Shown one piece after another: positions 1 through 7,818 of a DNA stretch of 11,039 nt. The position numbers and the translations under genes were made by a program. The stretch is from positions 1 through 11,039 of the forward strand of contig NZ_CALEVF010000213.1 of assembly GCF_937920395.1 (NCBI RefSeq), given 5' to 3'. Each line of letters opens with the position of its first letter. The stretch's first letter is position 1. This stretch comes from an uncultured Clostridium sp. (GTDB taxonomy: Bacteria; Bacillota; Clostridia; Clostridiales; Clostridiaceae). The notes beneath the pieces are model-generated. The model ran no database searches. It saw nothing but the letters and a program-made list of their open reading frames with translations, and was not told the origin of the DNA.

Positions 1-523
1 TATGTTTTACTTCTGGGTGAAATTGAACTCCATAAAGTTTTTTAGAAACATTTGCCATAGCAGCTACTGGGCAGTGTTTAGAAGTTGCAATAATTTCAAA
101 TCCGTTTGGTACTTTAGCTATATGATCTGTATGACTCATCCAACATTGATTTTCATTTATTCCTTTGAAAATAATAGCATCCTTGTTTAGGTCAACCTCT
201 ACTTTTCCATATTCACGAACATCTGATGTTTTAACTTCTCCACCAAATGCTTGTGCCATTAACTGAGCACCATAACATATTCCTAAAATAGGAATACCAA
301 GTTCAAATATTTCTTTTTCAATTTGGGGAGCACCCTCGGCATATACACTATTAGGTCCACCTGTAAATATTATACCTATTGGGTTCATGTTTTTTATCTT
401 TTGAACAGAATATGTATATGGTATTATTTCGCAATAAACACTATTTTCTCTAACTCTTCTTGCAATAAGTTGATTATATTGACCGCCAAAATCAACTACT
501 AAAACTAATTCTCTATTAATCAA
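1..523 (-). CDS. guaA: GMP synthase (glutamine-hydrolysing), N-terminal amidotransferase part, cut by the left window edge
   Basis: GMP synthase converts XMP, ATP and glutamine to GMP. The window holds only the first 174 codons, which form the class I glutamine amidotransferase domain; the ATP-pyrophosphatase and dimerisation domains would lie beyond position 1. Visible are [16 protein letters not shown] (residues 11-26), the nucleophile Cys83 in GICYG, and His169 and Glu171 in FHPEV, so the Cys-His-Glu triad is complete. I place the start at a TTG codon (521-523) because a perfect AGGAGG (531-536) sits 7 nt upstream and the protein then begins [13 protein letters not shown] as expected; the first ATG downstream (residue 46) lies inside the domain. 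It follows guaB by 73 bp with no terminator between them, so it is probably co-transcribed with guaB and under the same riboswitch. Confidence 0.96.
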   Translation of the reverse strand, partial: MINRELVLVVDFGGQYNQLIARRVRENSVYCEIIPYTYSVQKIKNMNPIGIIFTGGPNSVYAEGAPQIEKEIFELGIPILGICYGAQLMAQAFGGEVKTSDVREYGKVEVDLNKDAIIFKGINENQCWMSHTDHIAKVPNGFEIIATSKHCPVAAMANVSKKLYGVQFHPEVKH

Positions 524-558
524 TGTTTTTCCTCCTGTGCATTTAGGCCTTATTTTAT

Positions 559-2051
<1,493 letters not shown>

Positions 2052-2200
2052 TTAATCCTCTCTCCTTTGTACTTCTATTTTAGGTACATAAAAACAAATA
2101 TCATATCAAAAGTGATATTATATTTAATTGAATGTTCCTTATATTCATTTTTATAATTGGCATAAAAACCTATATATATACGACATTTTAAAATAAGGTA

Positions 2201-2256
2201 TAAAATATAGAAAAGCATACTAATCCTACTTTAACCAAAGTAAAATTAGCATACCT
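2201..2256 (-). terminator. Riboswitch-controlled attenuator hairpin upstream of guaB
   Basis: On the minus strand, positions 2256-2237 pair with 2232-2213 through 20 consecutive pairs, including several G-U wobbles. The loop is the tetranucleotide GGTT (2236-2233). The 3' side runs into TTTTCTATATTTT, a U-rich but interrupted tract. The hairpin lies 21 nt after the aptamer and about 150 nt before the guaB start. The 5' arm is shared with an alternative upstream pairing, as expected for transcription attenuation. The imperfect U-tract is the weak point of the call. Confidence 0.8.
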
Positions 2257-2280
2257 AAAATAAGTTCATACTAATATTAC
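2240..2280 (-). promoter_or_regulatory. Antiterminator of the guaB riboswitch
   Basis: Positions 2280-2267 (GTAATATTAGTATG) can pair with 2254-2240 (GTATGCTAATTTTAC), giving 13 pairs in 14 positions with a single T-T mismatch. The 5' arm overlaps the 3' strand of riboswitch helix P1 (2278-2284). The 3' arm is the 5' half of the terminator stem. The three helices are therefore mutually exclusive. Ligand-stabilised P1 would break the antiterminator and let the terminator form, which is OFF-switch logic. The element ATTAGTATG appears both here and in the terminator 3' arm, which makes the competition exact. Confidence 0.75.
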
Positions 2281-2344
2281 CCATAGTGGTCAATTTAAGG
2301 CTGACCGTAGATGCTCCTTGCCATATTCAAGGGATATATGAGTA
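2278..2344 (-). promoter_or_regulatory. Purine (guanine-type) riboswitch aptamer, atypical J2/3
   Basis: A 67-nt three-way junction on the minus strand. P1 pairs TACTCAT (2344-2338) with ATGGGTA (2284-2278). P2 pairs CCTTG (2332-2328) with CAAGG (2320-2316) and has loop AATATGG. P3 pairs GGTCAG (2306-2301) with TTGACC (2293-2288) and has loop CCTTAAA. The GG of L2 and CC of L3 are kept for loop-loop contact. J3/1 is ACTATG, so the specificity base equivalent to C74 (2286) is cytosine, which pairs with guanine-like ligands rather than adenine. Departures from the xpt-type consensus, from memory: J2/3 reads GCATCTAC instead of GTTTCTAC, J1/2 is one base shorter, the P3 closing pair is swapped from C-G to G-C, and L3 reads CCTTAAA instead of CCGTAAA. 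It controls guaB. Confidence 0.9.
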
Positions 2345-2374
2345 GCGTTGTTGTTTTTTGTAGCTATTACAACT

Positions 2375-2403
2375 ATGATAGTTAATGTTTAAACATTTGT
2401 CAA
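2375..2403 (-). promoter_or_regulatory. guaB-guaA promoter
   Basis: TTGACA (-35, 2403-2398), a 17-bp spacer and TATCAT (-10, 2380-2375) on the minus strand form a near-consensus sigma-A promoter. Transcription would begin near 2368, about 24 nt before the riboswitch P1 helix and about 317 nt before the guaB start. Much of the spacer is an exact 14-bp palindrome, described separately. Confidence 0.85.
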
Positions 2404-2411
2404 TAACTATC
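2377..2411. repeat. Nested inverted repeats over the guaB promoter
   Basis: The promoter spacer contains the perfect palindrome AATGTTTAAACATT (2384-2397). Outside it, GATAGTTA (2377-2384) and TAACTATC (2404-2411) form a second perfect 8-bp inverted repeat with a different centre. The pair covers the -35 element and overlaps most of the -10 element. This arrangement would suit a dimeric repressor, but no known operator was matched and chance symmetry in AT-rich DNA is possible. Confidence 0.5.
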
Positions 2412-2463
2412 TTATACTTGTTCGTTTACATAACAAAAACATTATTTTTCTGTTATATAAAAT

Positions 2464-2498
2464 AAAAAAATTAACTAGATATAATCTAGTTAATTTTT
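2464..2498. terminator. Symmetric terminator after groEL
   Basis: A perfect 10-bp stem, TTAACTAGAT (2471-2480) with ATCTAGTTAA (2484-2493), has a 3-nt loop and is extended by A/T runs on both sides (2464-2470 and 2494-2498). On the minus strand the stem is followed by seven T, 43 nt after the groEL stop codon. The symmetry would let it act in both directions, but only groEL transcription arrives here. Confidence 0.9.
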
Positions 2499-2540
2499 CT
2501 ATTCTAATATATTTTATTTTAATTAGAATGTTAATTTCTC

Positions 2541-4169
<1,629 letters not shown>

Positions 4170-4186
4170 TTAAAAACCCTCCTTGT

Positions 4187-4223
4187 GCGTCAATGATTAA
4201 ATATAATATTTAATCATTGACGC
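4187..4223. repeat. Perfect 17-bp hairpin between groES and groEL
   Basis: Positions 4187-4203 (GCGTCAATGATTAAATA) and 4207-4223 are exact reverse complements around a 3-nt loop. On the minus-strand transcript the hairpin begins 13 nt after the groES stop. It ends two bases before the groEL Shine-Dalgarno AAGGAGGG. No T-run follows, so it is not an intrinsic terminator. A role as an mRNA processing or stability element, or in setting the GroES:GroEL ratio, is inferred only from position. Confidence 0.85.
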
Positions 4224-4236
4224 AATTAATTAAATA

Positions 4237-4539
<303 letters not shown>

Positions 4540-4559
4540 TTATATTTTTATTCCTTTTG

Positions 4560-4586
4560 TTAGCACTCATCACATCCGAGTGCTAA
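4560..4586. promoter_or_regulatory. CIRCE operator (HrcA binding site)
   Basis: TTAGCACTC (4560-4568), nine spacer bases and GAGTGCTAA (4578-4586) are an exact match to the CIRCE consensus inverted repeat. It lies in the transcribed leader between the likely groES start site and its ribosome-binding site. HrcA represses groESL through this element in Firmicutes. The hrcA gene is not in the window. Confidence 0.98.
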
Positions 4587-4603
4587 TATGTTCTATAACT
4601 TAT

Positions 4604-4632
4604 ATAATAATTAATAATCAGTATAATTGCAA
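4604..4632 (-). promoter_or_regulatory. groESL promoter
   Basis: TTGCAA (4632-4627), a 17-bp spacer and TATTAT (4609-4604) on the minus strand would start transcription near 4597, about 10 bp upstream of CIRCE. That is the usual arrangement for HrcA-controlled groESL. The -35 element is imperfect and other AT-rich hexamers lie nearby. Confidence 0.65.
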
Positions 4633-4768
4633 CTTCAATTACCGTACGCATTCTTCCATTTATAACCATACAATCAAATTAAGTTTTATACTCACCGCAT
4701 TTCGCAGTTATTCTCTTCTTTCCTTTATTCTCTCAAATTCATTGTAATTTTTATGAAATTAATTTTTC

Positions 4769-4798
4769 TTGTATAGATTTATGCATATTTGTTATACT
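4769..4798 (+). promoter_or_regulatory. Likely promoter of the TIGR01906-family gene
   Basis: TTGTAT (4769-4774), an 18-bp spacer and TATACT (4793-4798) lie directly before the plus-strand gene. Initiation near 4805 would leave only about 13 nt of leader, with the ribosome site AGAGGTGA at its very 5' end. The close fit makes this plausible but not certain. Confidence 0.45.
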
Positions 4799-4817
4799 TA
4801 CTAATAGAGGTGATTTT

Positions 4818-5525
4818 GTGAATATTTTAAACAAATCTATAATTGACCGCTCTTCTTTAAGCTTTATTATTAATAAAGTAAAAACCTTAATTAAATTTTT
4901 ATTTAGAGCAATTTTTATTTCAAGTTTTGTATTTTCTTTTTTGGTTTTGAGTGTAAATTTTACTTTACTTTTCAAGCCCTTGTATTACATTGATATTGGA
5001 ACATTAAAAATCGAACAATCTTCAGGATTAAATAAAAGCGACTTAAAATCCAATTACAATTATGTTATTACATATTTAACTCAAAATAAAAATGAAGAAT
5101 TTAATCTTCCAACATTACCGTCATCAATTCATGGTAAAATTCATTTTAAAGAAGTTAAAGTAATTTTTGATAAACTTAAAATAATGCTATTATTTTCATT
5201 GCTAATAAGTATTGCAGGTGTCCTTGTAAATAAAAAAAGAAAAACAATAAGATATCTATTAACTGCTTCCATCTTTCTTATTATTATACCGGTTATACTT
5301 CTTATACCCTTCTTAGTTAATTTTGATAAAAGTTTCACTATTTTTCATCACATCTTTTTTAACAATAATTATTGGCTTTTTGATCTTAAATTAGACCCCG
5401 TAATAACAATCCTACCACAAAGTTTTTTCTTCCACTCTGCTATATTAATGATTTCTTTAATTATTATGTGTAGTATAATATTAGCCATTATATATAAAAG
5501 TACTAAAAAATCACATTTTTTATAA
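4818..5525 (+). CDS. Four-helix integral membrane protein, TIGR01906/DUF1461 family
   Basis: A 235-aa membrane protein of unknown function, the only plus-strand gene here. Predicted transmembrane segments lie at about 31-51, 120-137, 145-168 and 206-226, with an extended, probably extracytoplasmic loop at 52-118. The family resemblance rests on the YY pair near 56-57, HFKEVKVIFDKLK (109-121) before helix 2, and the block around 176-204 containing FHHIFFNNNYW, DPVITILP and FFF. I recognise this as the TIGR01906/DUF1461 pattern from memory. The start is GTG at 4818 with GAGGTG 5 nt upstream. It is divergent from groES and convergent with the VTT gene. Its last codons (Ser-His-Phe-Leu-stop) lie inside the shared terminator hairpin. 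No function can be assigned from the neighbourhood. Confidence 0.88.
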   Translation: MNILNKSIIDRSSLSFIINKVKTLIKFLFRAIFISSFVFSFLVLSVNFTLLFKPLYYIDIGTLKIEQSSGLNKSDLKSNYNYVITYLTQNKNEEFNLPTLPSSIHGKIHFKEVKVIFDKLKIMLLFSLLISIAGVLVNKKRKTIRYLLTASIFLIIIPVILLIPFLVNFDKSFTIFHHIFFNNNYWLFDLKLDPVITILPQSFFFHSAILMISLIIMCSIILAIIYKSTKKSHFL

Positions 5526-5547
5526 GATCTATAAAAAATGTGATTTT
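5507..5547. terminator. Bidirectional terminator between convergent genes
   Basis: An exact 18-bp stem pairs 5507-5524 with 5530-5547 around a 5-nt loop (AGATC). The stem contains the last codons of the plus-strand gene on one side and touches the stop codon of the minus-strand VTT gene on the other. On the minus strand a run of six T (complement of 5505-5510) ends the stem; on the plus strand the stem ends in TTTT and a T-rich stretch follows. It should stop transcripts from both sides. Confidence 0.92.
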
Positions 5548-6259
5548 AATATGTCTTTTTCTTTTTTATCGTATTTTTAATTATAGTATTGCCTTTTAAA
5601 AGACCTATTAGGAATAAAAAGCTCATTATTACTCCTATAGTAATTAAACTAGTAACATTTTTTGAATATATTTCTTCTCCAAAGTAAGACGATATAAAAA
5701 TCCCTGGAATTCTTCCCAGTGTTGAATATATGCAAAAATCTTTAAAAGAGATATTCGATACACCACATATATATGCTAGTGCATCCTTTGGTACTCCCGG
5801 AATTAAATAAAATGCGAATACAACAATCTTTTTACTTCCTACGTCTAATATTTTTTTAAAGAATTTTATTTCCTTTTTTAACATCAACTTTTCCACTAGT
5901 GGTTTCCCATAATCCTTAGCAATAAGATATACCATTATGCTTCCTAACGTAATTCCAATTAAAGATATCACTCCGCCCCAAAAAGTACCAAAAATATACC
6001 CTCCAGCAATTTGTATAAATTCCCCTGGAATAAAAAATACTACTACTTGTAAAACCTGCATAAGTATGAAGACTAAAACACTTAAATTACCGTAAGAAAG
6101 GACAATTTTTTTCATTATATTAGGATTTTTAATTAAATCCGAATACTTGAAAAAATACTGATATCCTACATACATAAAAATCAACACAATTGCTATTATT
6201 ACTATATGTTGCTTATGTCCTAATACCTTTATTCTTACGTAATCCCATACTTTTTTCAT
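5546..6259 (-). CDS. VTT-domain (TVP38/TMEM64, DedA superfamily) membrane protein
   Basis: A 237-aa polytopic membrane protein. A first hydrophobic segment at about 18-36 is followed by the VTT core. The core shows FFIPGEFIQIAGGYIFG (75-91), continuing into the glycine-rich helix with GITLGSIMVYLIAKDYG (102-118), then the second half-site FYLIPGVPKDALAYICG (150-166), the GRIPG turn (182-186) and a last helix at about 205-222. The tail is Lys-rich (KKKK). Members of this superfamily are linked to membrane lipid transport or scrambling and envelope homeostasis; the exact substrate here is unknown. The start ATG has GGAG 4 nt upstream and AGAGG slightly further. It follows ogg by 88 bp with no terminator between them, so it may be the last gene of that operon. 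Confidence 0.92.
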   Translation of the reverse strand: MKKVWDYVRIKVLGHKQHIVIIAIVLIFMYVGYQYFFKYSDLIKNPNIMKKIVLSYGNLSVLVFILMQVLQVVVFFIPGEFIQIAGGYIFGTFWGGVISLIGITLGSIMVYLIAKDYGKPLVEKLMLKKEIKFFKKILDVGSKKIVVFAFYLIPGVPKDALAYICGVSNISFKDFCIYSTLGRIPGIFISSYFGEEIYSKNVTSLITIGVIMSFLFLIGLLKGNTIIKNTIKKKKTY

Positions 6260-6347
6260 AGATCTCCATCCTCTTTATTTTTTATAAGATTCAGTAGTAG
6301 TCCATAATTTTATCTCTTGTTTGTTATTTTGCTTAATTTTCATTAAT

Positions 6348-7229
6348 TTATTCTATTTTAATATTATTTTCTCTTGCATAGTAAAATAAATACTGTTGTG
6401 CGAAGCCTGCTAAGTTTTCAAATTTATCTCTAGCAAAAGTTCTTATTTTAGGTAGCGACACATCTGGTGCTAAATAAAAAAACTGCATCGCTCTCTTAAC
6501 CCACACATCCACTGGGAAAGCAGAATATTTTTGCATGGAAAAAAGCATGATACAATCAGAAACCTTTGGTCCAATACCGCTTAATTTCTGTAATTCTTGA
6601 TGGCAAACATCATCATCACATGATTTAATAAATTCTAAATTCACATCATCTGCATATATTCTATGCACTGCATCCTTTACGTATTTAGATCTAAAGCCTA
6701 GACCACAACCTTGAATTTCCTCAATAGATGCTTTATCTAATTCTGCCGCTGTTGGAAACGCATAGTATGTATCACCCTTGTATTCTATTGCTTTCCCCCA
6801 TTTTTCGCTTAACCTATTAATAGCTCTTTTTATCATAGGTATTCTATTATTTGAAGAAATTATAAATGATATCGTAAGTTCAAATGGTTCTTGCTGAAGT
6901 AATCTTATTCCATACCCAAAATTAACGGATCTTTCAAGAAGTGGATCTTTTCGAAATTTTTCTTTAATAACTGTATACTCTCTTTTAAGATCAAAATAAT
7001 CACACCAAAGTTTTTGAAATTCTTCCTCATCTATATTATATATTTTCACATCCATCTCATTTTTTTCTACTTCTACTACCTTTCCATATGCCACTCCTAT
7101 GTAGGTGCCACTCTCCTGTTTATTCCACCTAAAACATTGACCACATTCGAATATATGATCTAATTCGAAGTTATCTACACCTTTTATAATAATGCCATTA
7201 TCAAACGATTCAACTTTTTTATAATCCAT
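6348..7229 (-). CDS. ogg: 8-oxoguanine DNA glycosylase/AP lyase (Ogg), HhH-GPD family
   Basis: Ogg removes 8-oxoguanine from DNA by base excision and can nick the abasic site. The 293-aa protein has the Ogg N-terminal domain (about 15-110, with ECGQCFRWNK at 28-37) and the HhH-GPD fold. The hairpin LSGIGPKVSD (216-225) carries catalytic Lys222, and FPVDVW (238-243) carries Asp241. The spacing of 19 equals that of Lys249 and Asp268 in human OGG1. SSNN (125-128) keeps the asparagine that reads the opposite strand. However, the human Arg154 position is Met132 and the Tyr203 position is Phe179, as I recall for C. acetobutylicum Ogg, which has relaxed preference for the opposite base. The gene lies 14 bp after the Cys-motif redox gene and is probably co-transcribed with it. 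Confidence 0.95.
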   Translation of the reverse strand: MDYKKVESFDNGIIIKGVDNFELDHIFECGQCFRWNKQESGTYIGVAYGKVVEVEKNEMDVKIYNIDEEEFQKLWCDYFDLKREYTVIKEKFRKDPLLERSVNFGYGIRLLQQEPFELTISFIISSNNRIPMIKRAINRLSEKWGKAIEYKGDTYYAFPTAAELDKASIEEIQGCGLGFRSKYVKDAVHRIYADDVNLEFIKSCDDDVCHQELQKLSGIGPKVSDCIMLFSMQKYSAFPVDVWVKRAMQFFYLAPDVSLPKIRTFARDKFENLAGFAQQYLFYYARENNIKIE

Positions 7230-7243
7230 AATTTTTCCTTTCC

Positions 7244-7663
7244 TTACCTCTTATTATTAACTTGTGATTCACGAGTCACAATTTCATCTAATATTTGTGC
7301 TGCCATTTCAATCATAACTCTACAACCAATATCTTCTTTTTTATATTTTGCTTTAAGTATTGTACAATTATTCGTACCAAGCTTGCCTTCAAACTTTTTA
7401 AAAAATTCCTGACATAGCTTTTTCACTCTGTCTCCTTCATGTCCTTTTACTTTAGTAAACAATATACCTATAACAGCTATTGAACCTGTTATTGCTCCAC
7501 ATACGCTTTCTATGCCCATTCCACCGCCAAAAGCTGACATGGTCTTAAATGTTTCGCTATTTAAATTTAAATTATATTCTTCATTAGCAGAATAAATCAT
7601 CACCTCAGCACAGTTAAGATTATATTCCTTAGTATAATATTTGTTTATCTTATTAATTAACAT
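7244..7663 (-). CDS. C_GCAxxG_C_C-type redox-active protein
   Basis: A 139-aa soluble protein of the C_GCAxxG_C_C family. Members carry conserved cysteines thought to be redox-active or metal-binding, often near oxidoreductases. Visible cysteines are Cys18 (NCAE), Cys55 in SVCGAITG (53-60), Cys84, Cys100 (NNC) and Cys114 (GCR). The glycine-rich AFGGGMG (44-50) precedes the central motif. No signal peptide or transmembrane helix is evident, although residues 55-70 are hydrophobic. The start ATG (7663) has AGGAGG 7 nt upstream; another ATG 4 nt earlier is out of frame. It is the first gene of the probable unit with ogg and the VTT protein. A specific reaction cannot be assigned; oxidative-stress context is inferred from ogg. 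Confidence 0.88.
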   Translation of the reverse strand: MLINKINKYYTKEYNLNCAEVMIYSANEEYNLNLNSETFKTMSAFGGGMGIESVCGAITGSIAVIGILFTKVKGHEGDRVKKLCQEFFKKFEGKLGTNNCTILKAKYKKEDIGCRVMIEMAAQILDEIVTRESQVNNKR

Positions 7664-7689
7664 ACATAAACCTCCTAATATTCAACCTC

Positions 7690-7698
7690 ATTATGACA
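7690..7698 (-). promoter_or_regulatory. Possible extended -10 promoter for the Cys-motif gene/ogg operon
   Basis: TGTCATAAT on the minus strand fits an extended -10 (TG, one base, CATAAT). It lies just downstream of the nfnB terminator and about 27 bp before the start codon. A clear -35 is missing. A promoter is expected here because a terminator precedes the gene, but the exact site is uncertain. Confidence 0.35.
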
Positions 7699-7737
7699 GA
7701 CAATATATAATAATAAAATTTATTTTCTTAAAAAAAC

Positions 7738-7765
7738 AACTCCATAAACCTTTGTTTATGGAGTT
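7738..7765 (-). terminator. Intrinsic terminator after nfnB
   Basis: A perfect 12-bp stem pairs AACTCCATAAAC (7738-7749) with GTTTATGGAGTT (7754-7765) around a 4-nt loop. On the minus strand the stem is followed by GTTTTTTT within a few bases. It lies 53 bp after the nfnB stop codon, beyond the direct repeat, and separates nfnAB from the Cys-motif/ogg unit. Confidence 0.9.
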
Positions 7766-7776
7766 ATTTATGTTAA

Positions 7777-7818
7777 TCATCTCTTTCAGAGCTGCAGGTC
7801 ATCTCTTTCAGAGCTGCA
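7777..7818. repeat. Two identical 20-bp direct repeats abutting the nfnB stop codon
   Basis: TCATCTCTTTCAGAGCTGCA occurs at 7777-7796 and again at 7799-7818 without a mismatch, separated by two bases. The second copy ends exactly next to the nfnB TAA stop (7819-7821). On the transcript each copy contains a mini-hairpin, CTCT-GAA-AGAG. The pair sits between the stop codon and the terminator. It is probably a recent tandem duplication; function unknown. Confidence 0.95.

Noticed and set aside
2..190. 62-aa plus-strand open frame at the left edge
   Set aside because: It is antisense to the guaA amidotransferase domain, whose full catalytic triad reads on the other strand.
2097..2119. Short inverted repeat ATATCA/TGATAT in the guaB leader
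   Set aside because: Only 6-7 A/T-rich pairs with alternative registers, no T-run, and expected by chance in this composition.
4587..4673. 28-codon minus-strand open frame starting MVINGRMRTVIEV, hydrophobic
   Set aside because: No ribosome-binding site precedes the ATG, and it overlaps the groESL promoter, so a real small membrane peptide is unlikely.
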